From: Mycolicibacterium canariasense
GTDB lineage: Bacteria > Actinomycetota > Actinomycetes > Mycobacteriales > Mycobacteriaceae
DNA: 64,000 nt
Direction of reading: 5' to 3'
Assembly: GCF_002101555.1 (NCBI RefSeq)
Contig: NZ_LQOL01000054.1
Location: 1 to 64,000, forward strand
This document shows positions 36,125 to 45,189 of the stretch, piece after piece; the first letter of the stretch is position 1; every line of letters begins with the position of its first letter. The notes under the pieces are model-generated. The model did not search any database and was not told where the DNA came from. It saw only the letters and a list, made by a program, of their open reading frames with translations. The translations under genes and the position numbers were made by a program.

Positions 36125-36145
36125 TATATCAATGTTATTGATATA
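36125..36145. promoter_or_regulatory. AT-rich 21-bp perfect inverted repeat upstream of mmpS
   Basis: The arms TATATCAAT and ATTGATATA are exact reverse complements around GTT. It is centred about 52 bases before the mmpS start. It is strikingly AT-rich in this DNA. Its size fits a dimeric repressor such as the nearby TetR protein; TetR and MarR control of mmpS-mmpL genes is well known in mycobacteria. Confidence 0.7.
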
Positions 36146-36186
36146 GCTCCGCGTCGCCCGCCCCGCCGGGAAAGCCGAAAGGTGTT

Positions 36187-36633
36187 GTGGTGAGCCCTCA
36201 GCCGTCTGGCCGGACGATGCTCGTGCGCGGGTGGATGCCGTTGGTGACCGTCATCGCCCTCGGGATCGGCGCGCTGTGCATGTGGAAGGTGCATGAGATG
36301 TCCGCGCCCGGACCGGTCGTCGCGGTGAATCTGCCACAGGCGCCGCCGGAATTCACCCCGAAGAAATTGACCTATGAGTTGTACGGCTCCCCCGGCAGCG
36401 GCGGGATCGTCTCCTACGTCGATATCGAAGGGCATCCGCACCAGGAAGACCTGACCGATCTGCCCTGGTCGCACGACGAGACGACCACTCTGACCGTGGT
36501 TTCCGGGAGCTTGTCCGCACAGGTGCGAGGCGGCCAGGTCGGATGTCGCATCTTGGTGAACGATGTTGTGCGCGACGAGCATTCCGACGACCGCCAGGAC
36601 GCCAACGTCACCTGTCGGGTGAAGTCGGCATGA
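36187..36633 (+). CDS. MmpS-family membrane protein
   Basis: A 148-residue MmpS protein with one N-terminal helix (about 18-36, MPLVTVIALGIGALCMW) and a periplasmic beta-rich domain with the family pattern KKLTYELYGSPGSGGIVSYVDIEG ... SLSAQVRGGQVGCRILVNDVV. Two periplasmic cysteines (in GCRI and TCRV) may form a disulfide. MmpS proteins are accessory partners of MmpL transporters, encoded next to them as here. GTG 36190 is an alternative start. Confidence 0.9.
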   Translation: MVSPQPSGRTMLVRGWMPLVTVIALGIGALCMWKVHEMSAPGPVVAVNLPQAPPEFTPKKLTYELYGSPGSGGIVSYVDIEGHPHQEDLTDLPWSHDETTTLTVVSGSLSAQVRGGQVGCRILVNDVVRDEHSDDRQDANVTCRVKSA

Positions 36634-36655
36634 GCGGCGCTTGCGAGGGGGCCGC

Positions 36656-39514
36656 ATGAGCGCACACCGGGCGGGCCGGCCCTTCTTCGCCAGGATGGTG
36701 CGCATCCTGGCGGTCCCCATCATCGTGTTCTGGGCGATCCTGGCCGTATGTACCAATACCTTCGTGCCACAGGTGGAACGGGTGGCCGAAGAGCTCGCCG
36801 GTCCGCTGGTGCCGCACTACGCACCGTCGCAGGTCGCCATGCTGCAGATCGGGCAGAAGTTCCAGGAGTCGACCTCCACCAGCATGACCATGCTGGTGCT
36901 GGAGGCCGACCATCCACTGGCCGAAGCCGACCACCAGTATTACGACGACCTGGTACGCCGGCTGCGCGCCGACACCGCACACGTGCAGTATGTGATGGAC
37001 ACCTGGGGTCGGCCGATCACGGCGGCCGGCGCCCAGAGCCTGGACGGCAAGTCCGCCTACGTGCTGCTGCGACTGGCCGGCGACATCGGGCAGATCCAGG
37101 CCAACGACTCGGTCAACGCGGTGCGCGATATCGTCGCGAAAGACAGTCCCCCGCAGGGCCTGAAGGTCTATGTCAGCGGTGCGGCTCCACTGGCGGCGGA
37201 TACCGTGAACATCGCGAATTCCAGCCTGAACAACATCACCATCGTCACGATCTTCCTGATCATCTTCATGCTGCTGCTGGTCTACCGTTCGATCACGACG
37301 CTGCTGGTGCCGTTGTTCGGGGTGCTGGTGCTCATGCTGGCCGCCAAAGGCGTGATCGCGACCCTCGGGCATTTCGGGTACATCGAGCTGTCCTCCTTCG
37401 CCGTCAACATGGTCGTCTCGCTGACGCTGGGCGCGGGCACCGATTACGGCATCTTCCTGCTGGGCCGCTACCACGAGGCACGCCTGAATGGCGAAACCCG
37501 CGAGGACGCCTACTACTCTGCCTACCGAGGCGTATCGCACGTCATCATCGGATCCGGGCTGACGATCGCCGGGGCCTGCTTCTGCCTGAGCTTCGCCCGG
37601 CTGAACTACTTCCACACCATGGGGCCCGCGGTGGCGATCAGCATGGTGCTGACCATCACCGGCGCGCTCACGTTGGTGCCCGCCCTGCTGAGCCTCGGCA
37701 GCCTGTTCGGCCTGTTCGATCCCAAACGCACCGTCAAAGCCAGGCTGTACCGGCGCATCGGCACCAGCGTGGTCCGGTGGCCCAAGCCGATCCTGGTCGC
37801 CGCCGTTACCATCGTCTCCCTCGGAGCGGTCTTCGTGCCCACCTACCGGGTGAGTTACGACGACCGCGCCTATCAGCCGACCGACGCGCCGGCCAACCAA
37901 GGATTCCAAGCCGCCGAGCGGCACTTCCCGCAGAGCAAGCTGTTCAGCGAGATGTTGATGATCGAATCCGACCACGACATGCGTAACTCGGCGGACTTCA
38001 TCTCGCTGGACCGTGCCGCCAAGGCATTGATGCGCCTGCCCGGCGTGGCGATGGTGCAGAGCATCACCCGGCCGATGGGCAGGGCGCTCGAGCATGCCAG
38101 CCTGCCTTATCTTTTCACCACCCAGGGCAGCGGCAACGGGATGCAGCTGCCGTTCGTCCGGCAGTCCAACAGCAATACCGACCAGCAGGCGCAGATCATG
38201 GCGCACACCATCACGGTGCTACAGAAGATGATCACCCTGACTCAGAAGCTGGCCGACGAGATGCACGACACCGTCGTCACCATGGAGGATATGCAGCAGG
38301 TCACCGACCAGATGAATTCCGAGGTCGCCAACCTCGACGACTTCATGCGGCCACTACGCAACTACTTCTATTGGGAGCCGCACTGTTTCGACATCCCCGC
38401 ATGCTGGGCTTTCCGTTCACTGTTCGACATGCTCGACAGCGTCGACAGTCTGGCCGGTGACATCAAGGACGCGGTCGCTTCACTGGAGGTGGTCGACAAA
38501 CTGCTGCCGCAGATGGTCTCGCAACTGAAGATCATGGCCGACGACATGCAGGGTCTGCAGGCGCTGATCGTCAACACCTACGGGCCGTCCAACATCCAGG
38601 CCGACAACACCGATCAGACCTTCGACGACATGATCAACGTGGGCAACGATTTCGACACCGCACGCAGCGACGACTTCTTCTACATTCCGCGGGAGGCCTT
38701 CGACAACGAGGACATCAAGACCGGCATGGAGTTGATGATGTCGCCGGACGGAAAAGCGGCTCGCCTCATCGTCACCCATGAAGGAAATGCCATGGGGCAG
38801 GAAGGGATCGACCACGTCGAGCAGTTCCCCGACGCCATCAAGGTGGCGCTCAAGGAGACCTCACTGGCGGGCGCGAAGATCTACATCGGCGGGTCGGGGT
38901 CCAACAACCGGGACATCCAGGAGTACGCGAAGTCCGACCTGCTCATCGCGGCGATCGCCGCGTTCGTGTTGATCTTCCTCATCATGATGTTCATCACGCG
39001 AAGCCTGGTGGCCGCCTTGGTGATTCCCGGCACGGTGGCGTTCTCGTTCGCCGGCGCTTTCGGGTTGTCGGTGCTGATCTGGCAACACCTGATCGGCTTG
39101 CCACTGCACTGGCTGATCCTGCCGCTGACGTTCATCATCCTGGTGGCGGTCGGCTCCGACTACAACCTGTTGCTGATCGCCAGGCTGAAGGAGGAGGTGC
39201 ACGCCGGCATCAACACCGGACTGGTCCGCGCGCTCGGCAGCACCGGCGGCGTGGTGACCTCGGCCGGGCTGGTGTTCGCGTTCACCATGCTGGCCATGCT
39301 GTCCAGCGATCTGCGCACCATCGGCCAGGTCGGTTCGACGGTGTGCATCGGGTTGCTACTCGACACCTTGATCGTGCGGTCCTTCATCGTCCCGTGCCTG
39401 GTGCGGCTGCTCGGCCCATGGTTCTGGTGGCCGACGTTCATCCGGCAGCGTCCGCTGCCGCCGCGCCTGCGCGCACGGTCGACACCTGTGGACCCGGTCA
39501 CCACGCCCGTGTGA
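36656..39514 (+). CDS. MmpL-family RND lipid transporter
   Basis: A 952-residue RND-type exporter. TM1 is at about 20-38, followed by a periplasmic domain, TM2-6 (about 195-355), a second large periplasmic domain rich in helices and Met (about 400-760), then TM7-12. Both proton-relay Asp-Tyr pairs are present: Asp263-Tyr264 in GAGTDYGIFLLGRY and Asp835-Tyr836 in VAVGSDYNLLLIARL. ATG 36656 has GAGGGG five bases upstream. MmpLs move lipids or siderophores across the inner membrane; the substrate here is unknown. Confidence 0.95.
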   Translation: MSAHRAGRPFFARMVRILAVPIIVFWAILAVCTNTFVPQVERVAEELAGPLVPHYAPSQVAMLQIGQKFQESTSTSMTMLVLEADHPLAEADHQYYDDLVRRLRADTAHVQYVMDTWGRPITAAGAQSLDGKSAYVLLRLAGDIGQIQANDSVNAVRDIVAKDSPPQGLKVYVSGAAPLAADTVNIANSSLNNITIVTIFLIIFMLLLVYRSITTLLVPLFGVLVLMLAAKGVIATLGHFGYIELSSFAVNMVVSLTLGAGTDYGIFLLGRYHEARLNGETREDAYYSAYRGVSHVIIGSGLTIAGACFCLSFARLNYFHTMGPAVAISMVLTITGALTLVPALLSLGSLFGLFDPKRTVKARLYRRIGTSVVRWPKPILVAAVTIVSLGAVFVPTYRVSYDDRAYQPTDAPANQGFQAAERHFPQSKLFSEMLMIESDHDMRNSADFISLDRAAKALMRLPGVAMVQSITRPMGRALEHASLPYLFTTQGSGNGMQLPFVRQSNSNTDQQAQIMAHTITVLQKMITLTQKLADEMHDTVVTMEDMQQVTDQMNSEVANLDDFMRPLRNYFYWEPHCFDIPACWAFRSLFDMLDSVDSLAGDIKDAVASLEVVDKLLPQMVSQLKIMADDMQGLQALIVNTYGPSNIQADNTDQTFDDMINVGNDFDTARSDDFFYIPREAFDNEDIKTGMELMMSPDGKAARLIVTHEGNAMGQEGIDHVEQFPDAIKVALKETSLAGAKIYIGGSGSNNRDIQEYAKSDLLIAAIAAFVLIFLIMMFITRSLVAALVIPGTVAFSFAGAFGLSVLIWQHLIGLPLHWLILPLTFIILVAVGSDYNLLLIARLKEEVHAGINTGLVRALGSTGGVVTSAGLVFAFTMLAMLSSDLRTIGQVGSTVCIGLLLDTLIVRSFIVPCLVRLLGPWFWWPTFIRQRPLPPRLRARSTPVDPVTTPV

Positions 39515-39539
39515 CCGGGGTGGCCGCACCGTCGCTCTG

Positions 39540-39557
39540 AGTATAGCGTTCTATACT
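39540..39557 (+). promoter_or_regulatory. Perfect inverted repeat overlapping a -10-like box before car
   Basis: AGTATAG (39540-39546) and CTATACT (39551-39557) flank CGTT. The second arm contains TATACT, which fits the -10 consensus, 27 bases before the ATG at 39585. A repressor bound here would block the promoter. Confidence 0.6.
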
Positions 39558-39584
39558 TAGAGTGACGTTGACGAAAGGTGCGCC

Positions 39585-42500
39585 ATGACCACCGAAATCC
39601 GCCCGGATGTCCGGACCGAACGACTGGCCTGGCTGTACGCCACCGATGCCGATCTGCAGGGGGCGCGCCCCTCCGCGGCCGTCGTCGAAGCCGCCCGTCG
39701 CCCCGGCACGCGGCTGGCCGAGATCCTGCGGATCTACGCCCAGAGTTATGCCGACCGGCCCGCCCTGGGTACCCGTGCCGGCTCGGTGGTCCGGAATCCT
39801 GGCACCGGCCGTACCGAGCAGCGGCTGCTCCAACATTTCGACACCCTCACGTACCGGCGGTTGTGGTCGAACGTGACGGCCATCGCGGCGGCCTGGAGCG
39901 CCGACGAGCAGCCGGTGCGTCCCGGCGACTTCGTGGCCACCATCGGCTTCGCCAGTGCCGATTACCTGACCGTCGACTTGGTGAGCAACTATCTGGGGTT
40001 GGTAGCCGTTCCGCTACAGCACAATTCACCGGCGTCGCGGCTCCTGCCGATCTTGGCCGAGACGGAGCCGCGAGTACTGGCCGTGAGCGCCGCTTACCTG
40101 GACCTCGCCATCGAGTGTGCGGTGCAGAGCCCCTCGGTGCGCCGGCTCACCGTCTTCGACTACCAGCCGGCGATCGACGACCAACGGGAAGCGCTGCAGC
40201 GGGCCCGCACCCGCCTCGCCGATCGATCCGTCACCGTCGAAATCCTGGCCGACGTCGTCGCCCGTGGCGAAGGACTTCCGGTGCCACCCGGCTACGACGG
40301 GGCCGACGATCAGCGATTGGCCATGATCCTCTACACCTCGGGCAGCACCGGGCTGCCCAAGGGCGCGATGTGGACCGAACGCATGCTCGCGATGATGTGG
40401 ACCAGCGGATTCGTCGCCGACGGCGAGGTGCCGGTGCGCAACGTGAACTTCATGCCCCTCAACCACCTCGGTGGCCGAATCGCCTTGGTCGCGTCGTTCC
40501 AGGCCGGCGGCACAAGCTACTTCGTTCCCGAGCCGGATCTGTCCACCCTGTTCGAGGACTGGCAACTGGTGCGTCCCACCCAACTCGCGGTGGTGCCCCG
40601 CGTCGTCGACATGCTCTACCAGCGTTACCAGACCCGGGTCGATCGGCTGCGCAGCGACGGTGAGACCGCAGCCGAGGCGGCCGCCCACGCCAAGACCGAA
40701 CTGCGTGAGCACCTGCTGGGCGGCCGGGTGCTCAACGGATTCGTCGGCACCGCTCCCCTGGCGCCGGAGATGCGGGCATTTCTCGAAAGCACGCTGGAGG
40801 CACCGCTGTTCGACGTGTACGGCCTCACCGAGGTGGGTGGGGTGACCCGTGACGGTGTCGTCAGCCGGCCGCCGGTGCTCGACTACAAATTGGTCGACGT
40901 GCCCGAACTCGGCTATTTCGGCACCGACCGCCCGTATCCGCGTGGTGAGCTGCTGGTGCGGACCGCCACCGCGACACCGGGGTACTACAAGCGGCCCGAT
41001 GTGACGGCCGAGGTCTTCGATGCCGACGGGTACTACCGCACCGGTGACGTCATGGCCGAGATCGCGCCCGACCGCCTGGTGTACGTCGACCGCCGCAACA
41101 ACGTCCTCAAACTCGCCCAGGGTGAATTCGTCGCGGTCTCCCATCTGGAGGCCGTCTACGCCGGTGCGCCGCTGGTGCGGCAGATCTTCGTCTACGGCAA
41201 CAGCGAACGATCATCGCTGTTGGCCGTGGTCGTGCCCACCGAGGAGGCGCTCGCCCGCCATCGCGACCACGATGACCTGAAGGTGGCGGTGCACGACGCG
41301 CTACGGGCCACCGCGCGCGCCGCCGACCTGCAGTCCTACGAGGTGCCCGTCGACTTCCTGATCGAGACGCAGCCGTTCACCACCGCCAACGGTCTGCTCT
41401 CCGGTGTCGGTAAGCTGCTGCGGCCCAAGCTCAAAGAACACTACGGCGAGCGATTGGAGCGGCTGTACACCGAGTTGGCGGCCGCCCGCAGCGACGAACT
41501 GCGGGCGCTGCGGGAGGCCGCCGCCACGCAACCCGTGCTGATCACCGTGGCCGGCGCGGCCCAGGCGCTGCTCGGGTTACCGGGGGCGGCGCCGAAGGCC
41601 GACGAGCACTTCACCGATCTGGGCGGGGACTCATTGTCCGCGTTGAACTTCTCGAATCTCCTGGGCGAGGTGTTCGGTGTGGAGGTTCCGGTCGGAGTGA
41701 TCATCGGGCCCTCGGCAGATCTGGCGACGGTGGCGGCCTACGTCGAATCCGAGCGGGCGGCCGGCGGTACCCGTCCCACCGCAACGAGTGTGCACGGCAG
41801 TGGCGTCAGCTCCGTCTCGGCCGCGGACCTCACGTTGGACAAGTTCATCGACGACGCGACCTTGGCTGCGGCACCGTCCGCGCTGCCGGTCACCGATCGC
41901 GTCCAGACCGTGCTGCTGACCGGCGCCAACGGGTATCTCGGCCGGTTCCTGACGCTGGAATGGTTGCAGCGGTTGGCGGCCACCGGTGGCCGGATGATCG
42001 CCCTGGTGCGCGGGGACGATGCCGAGTCGGCGCGGCGCCGGCTGGCCCAGGTGTTCGAGTCGGACCCCGCGATGGCACAGGAATTCCGGGTACTGGCCGC
42101 CGACCATCTGGAAGTGATACCCGGCGATATCGGCGAGCCGAACCTCGGGCTCGACCATGCGACGTGGCACCGGCTGGCACACGAGGTCGACCTGGTGGTC
42201 CATCCGGCGGCGTTGGTCAACCATGTGCTGCCGTACGGACAGCTGTTCGGCCCCAACGTCGTCGGCACCGCCGAGGTGATCCGGCTGGCGATCAGCCACC
42301 GGATCAAGCCGGTGACGTACCTGTCCACCGTGGCGGTCGCCATGACGGTGCCCGACTTCGTCGAGGATGGTGACATCCGGGTGGTGAGCTCGCAGCGGTC
42401 GCTGGACGACGGGTACGCCAACGGTTACGCGAACAGCAAGTGGGCCGGTGAGGTTCTGTTACGTGAGGCCCATGACCTGTGCGGTCTGCCGGTCAGTGTC

Positions 42501-43085
42501 TTCCGTTCGGATCTGATCCTGGCGCACAGCCGGTTCAGCGGACAGGTCAACATTCCGGACGCGTTCACCAGGCTGCTGATCAGTGTGGTGGCAACGGGGC
42601 TGGCACCGCGCACCTTCTACACCGAGGACGGCTCCGGCGAGCGCCCGCGCTCCCACTACGACGGGCTGCCGGCCGATTTCGTGGCTGACGCCATCACCAC
42701 CCTCGGTGGCCACAGCCTGGACGGCTTCCGCTCGTATGACGTGATGAACCCGCACGACGACGGCATTTCGCTCGATGTGATCGTGGATTGGTTGATTGAC
42801 GCCGGCATCCCGATCACCCGAGTGGACGATCACAGCGAGTGGGTTCGCCGCTTCGAGGGAGCGCTGCGCGCCCTCCCGGAGCAGCAGCGGCAACGCTCGG
42901 CCTTGGCGCTGTTGGATGCCTATCGGCACCCGGAGCGGCCACTGCGTGGTGCGGTGGCACCCACGGAGGTGTTCCGCGAAGCCGTGCGATCGGCGAAAAT
43001 CGGCCCAGCACACGATATTCCGCACATCACCGAGGACTTGATCCGCAAATACCTCACCGACCTGACCCGGCTGGGCGTGCTCTGA
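39585..43085 (+). CDS. car: Carboxylic acid reductase (Car/FadD9-type, A-PCP-R)
   Basis: A 1166-residue enzyme that reduces carboxylic acids to aldehydes with ATP and NADPH. The adenylation domain (about 1-640) has YTSGSTGLPKGA near residue 250 and YYRTGDV. The carrier domain has LGGDSLSALNF with the phosphopantetheine Ser683. The reductase domain (about 760-1166) has TGANGYLGRFL near 779 and the Tyr948/Lys952 pair in YANSKWAGE. The length matches known mycobacterial Cars. It is preceded by AAAGG. The carrier is normally loaded by an Sfp-type PPTase rather than AcpS. It follows mmpL by 70 bases but has its own promoter-like palindrome. Confidence 0.95.
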   Translation: MTTEIRPDVRTERLAWLYATDADLQGARPSAAVVEAARRPGTRLAEILRIYAQSYADRPALGTRAGSVVRNPGTGRTEQRLLQHFDTLTYRRLWSNVTAIAAAWSADEQPVRPGDFVATIGFASADYLTVDLVSNYLGLVAVPLQHNSPASRLLPILAETEPRVLAVSAAYLDLAIECAVQSPSVRRLTVFDYQPAIDDQREALQRARTRLADRSVTVEILADVVARGEGLPVPPGYDGADDQRLAMILYTSGSTGLPKGAMWTERMLAMMWTSGFVADGEVPVRNVNFMPLNHLGGRIALVASFQAGGTSYFVPEPDLSTLFEDWQLVRPTQLAVVPRVVDMLYQRYQTRVDRLRSDGETAAEAAAHAKTELREHLLGGRVLNGFVGTAPLAPEMRAFLESTLEAPLFDVYGLTEVGGVTRDGVVSRPPVLDYKLVDVPELGYFGTDRPYPRGELLVRTATATPGYYKRPDVTAEVFDADGYYRTGDVMAEIAPDRLVYVDRRNNVLKLAQGEFVAVSHLEAVYAGAPLVRQIFVYGNSERSSLLAVVVPTEEALARHRDHDDLKVAVHDALRATARAADLQSYEVPVDFLIETQPFTTANGLLSGVGKLLRPKLKEHYGERLERLYTELAAARSDELRALREAAATQPVLITVAGAAQALLGLPGAAPKADEHFTDLGGDSLSALNFSNLLGEVFGVEVPVGVIIGPSADLATVAAYVESERAAGGTRPTATSVHGSGVSSVSAADLTLDKFIDDATLAAAPSALPVTDRVQTVLLTGANGYLGRFLTLEWLQRLAATGGRMIALVRGDDAESARRRLAQVFESDPAMAQEFRVLAADHLEVIPGDIGEPNLGLDHATWHRLAHEVDLVVHPAALVNHVLPYGQLFGPNVVGTAEVIRLAISHRIKPVTYLSTVAVAMTVPDFVEDGDIRVVSSQRSLDDGYANGYANSKWAGEVLLREAHDLCGLPVSVFRSDLILAHSRFSGQVNIPDAFTRLLISVVATGLAPRTFYTEDGSGERPRSHYDGLPADFVADAITTLGGHSLDGFRSYDVMNPHDDGISLDVIVDWLIDAGIPITRVDDHSEWVRRFEGALRALPEQQRQRSALALLDAYRHPERPLRGAVAPTEVFREAVRSAKIGPAHDIPHITEDLIRKYLTDLTRLGVL

Positions 43086-44078
43086 CTATGTGGACTTGAC
43101 GCCCAGCGTGCGCTGGATGTCCGGCTTCATCTGCTGCAACTGCTGCCCCCAGTACTCCCACGCGTGCAGACCGTTGGGCGGCAGATTGAAGGTGGCATTC
43201 TTGCCACCCGCCGCGAGGTAGGCCTGCTGGAAGTTCTGGTTGCTCTGCAGGGTGAGGCCCTCGAGGATGCCGGCACCCGGGTTGGCCTGGGTTGCCGCCG
43301 GCGCCAGATCACCCGGCGTGCCGTTACCGCAGTAGATCCAGATCCGGGTGCCGTTGGCGACCAGTTCTGGGATGTGCAGGGTCGGGTCGTTCCGGGTCCA
43401 CGCCGGGTCGATCGGCGGTCCCCACATGTCGTTGGCCCGGAAGCCTCCGGCGTCGTTCATCGCCAGCCCCACCAGCGTCGGCCACCAACCTTGGGACAGA
43501 TTGAGGAAACCCGACAGCGAGCCGGCGAACACGAACCGGTCCGGATGGTAGATCGCGTAGGTGAGCGCCGGTGCGCCACCCATCGAAAGTCCCACCACCG
43601 CATTACCACTCGGTTCGACACCCTTGTTGGCCGACAGCCAGGCAGGCAATTCTTGGTTGAGGAACGTCTCCCACTTGTAGGTCTGCGTGCCACCGTTGCC
43701 GACGGCCGGCTGATACCAGTCGGTGTAGAAACTGGACTGCCCGCCGACGGGCATCACCACCGACAACCCGGACCGGTAGTACCACTCGAACGCCGGGGTG
43801 TTGATATCCCAGCCGTTGTAGTCGTCCTGCGCGCGCAGCCCATCGAGCAGATACAGAGCGTGCGGCCCGCCCGGCTGGAACTGCACCCGGATGTCTCGCC
43901 CCATCGCCGCGGACGGCACCAGCAGGTATTCCACCGGAAGGCCCGGCCTGGAGTGCGCGGCCGCGACTCCAACCCCGGCAAATGTCGCACCAAGTGCGGG
44001 CAGCAGCGCCACCGCCAAAACACTTGCAGTCCAGCGCAACAGTCGCTTTCTCAATGGCCTCACCCCGCGTCGGTCCAT
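43086..44078 (-). CDS. Antigen 85 (85C-like) mycolyltransferase
   Basis: A 330-residue exported alpha/beta hydrolase that transfers mycolates between trehalose monomycolates and arabinogalactan. The signal peptide ends near residue 42, then HSRPGLPVEYLLVPSAAMGRDIRVQF matches antigen 85 mature N-termini. The nucleophile is Ser165 in GLSMGGAP, with LYLLDGLRAQDDYNGWDINTPAFEWY and a C-terminal HAWEYWG (catalytic His). The Cys pair of 85A/B after DWYQPA is absent (VGNGGT), and LNLSQGWWPTLVGLAMNDAGG and IPELVANGTRIW are closest to 85C. Its stop directly abuts the car stop. Confidence 0.9.
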   Translation of the reverse strand: MDRRGVRPLRKRLLRWTASVLAVALLPALGATFAGVGVAAAHSRPGLPVEYLLVPSAAMGRDIRVQFQPGGPHALYLLDGLRAQDDYNGWDINTPAFEWYYRSGLSVVMPVGGQSSFYTDWYQPAVGNGGTQTYKWETFLNQELPAWLSANKGVEPSGNAVVGLSMGGAPALTYAIYHPDRFVFAGSLSGFLNLSQGWWPTLVGLAMNDAGGFRANDMWGPPIDPAWTRNDPTLHIPELVANGTRIWIYCGNGTPGDLAPAATQANPGAGILEGLTLQSNQNFQQAYLAAGGKNATFNLPPNGLHAWEYWGQQLQQMKPDIQRTLGVKST

Positions 44079-44231
44079 CCTCTTCGATTAGCCCTTCTAC
44101 CCTATTGGCCGCCCCACCCAAACCTCGGGGAGGGCACCCGTGCCGCTTCTCACATCGGCAGCGACATGCGTCGGGGGCCACTGGGAGCCGACTGCCTGCA
44201 GCGTGCGGAGCACATTCGAATCATCTCGGAC

Positions 44232-45122
44232 CTACCGCTCCCCGTGCCCTGAAGGTCCCGCCAGCACGGCGTCGCGCACTGCCGACACGGTGTGGCGTTG
44301 CCATACCGCCTGCACCGGCACCATCAGCGTGGGTTCCAGGTCGATCACCCGGACGCGGCCGCCCATGGTGACGCCGGGCTCGGTGGTCACCATGGCGATG
44401 GCGCCGGTGGTCACCGGTGCGGCCACCATCGCCGCACCCTGCACCCTGCTGACGACGTAATCCGGTTCGAAACCCGCACGGCGGCAGGCACTCATGAGAA
44501 AGTCGCTGAAGTAAGAGGACCCGGGTGGCGCCCACAACGCCAGCCGCTCACCGGCCAGGTCGACGATGTCGACGCAGTCGGCACCGGCGAGTCGGTGCGC
44601 GCTGGGCATCGCGACGCGCACCCGGTGGTAGCCGATGACCGCGCCGGACAATTCGCCGGTGGGCGCGATCCCCCGCCGCAAGCCCAGCTGCACCGATCCG
44701 TCCCGCGCACTCGCCGACAGCACGTCGGGATAGAGCTGACGAAATGTGAAAGACAGATCGGGGAACGCGTCGATGGCCGGTTCCATCAGCGCGTAGACCT
44801 CGGCTCCGCTCAGCGCCGGGCTGTGGCCGACCACCCAGGCGTGTTCACCGGACGCGGCGGTGCGCACGTGGGCGTGCACGGTTCGCGCGGCCGCCAACAG
44901 GGGGCGCGACTCGGCAAGCAATGCCGCCCCTGCGGCGGTGAGGGCGATACGGCGTCCGGTCCTGGTGAACAGTGCAACACCGAGATCGATTTCGAGCTGG
45001 CGGACCGAACTGCTCAGCGCCTGCTGGCTGAGGTGTAACCGGCCGGCGGCGCTGGTGAAGCTGCCCGCCTCGGCGACGGTCACAAACTGTTCCACTCGGC
45101 GCAGGTCACGAAGCATCCACAA
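44232..45122 (-). CDS. LysR-family transcriptional regulator
   Basis: A 296-residue LTTR. The HTH is at about 5-62 (LRDLRRVEQFVTVAEAGSFTSAAGRLHLSQQALSSSVRQLEIDLGVALF), and a periplasmic-binding-like effector domain follows from about 90. Divergent from the SDR gene with 67 bases between, the classical LTTR arrangement. Effector unknown. Confidence 0.9.
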   Translation of the reverse strand: MWMLRDLRRVEQFVTVAEAGSFTSAAGRLHLSQQALSSSVRQLEIDLGVALFTRTGRRIALTAAGAALLAESRPLLAAARTVHAHVRTAASGEHAWVVGHSPALSGAEVYALMEPAIDAFPDLSFTFRQLYPDVLSASARDGSVQLGLRRGIAPTGELSGAVIGYHRVRVAMPSAHRLAGADCVDIVDLAGERLALWAPPGSSYFSDFLMSACRRAGFEPDYVVSRVQGAAMVAAPVTTGAIAMVTTEPGVTMGGRVRVIDLEPTLMVPVQAVWQRHTVSAVRDAVLAGPSGHGER

Positions 45123-45189
45123 ATTCTACTTGTAGCTTCACCGGTATTTACTGTTTTTCAATTGTGCAGACTCTGGCTACGGTCGTGAC
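45123..45189. promoter_or_regulatory. LysR/SDR divergent intergenic region with a CTAC-TT-GTAG dyad
   Basis: A 67-base AT-rich gap. CTAC-TT-GTAG (45127-45136) is an interrupted palindrome four bases from the LysR start codon, a plausible recognition site for autoregulation. TTTACTG and GGCTACGGT nearby could be promoter elements for the SDR gene, but I cannot assign them firmly. Confidence 0.4.

Noticed and set aside
36608..38206. A 532-codon minus-strand frame over mmpL
   Set aside because: His/Asp/Gln/Gly-rich mirror composition; the MmpL motifs lie on the plus strand.
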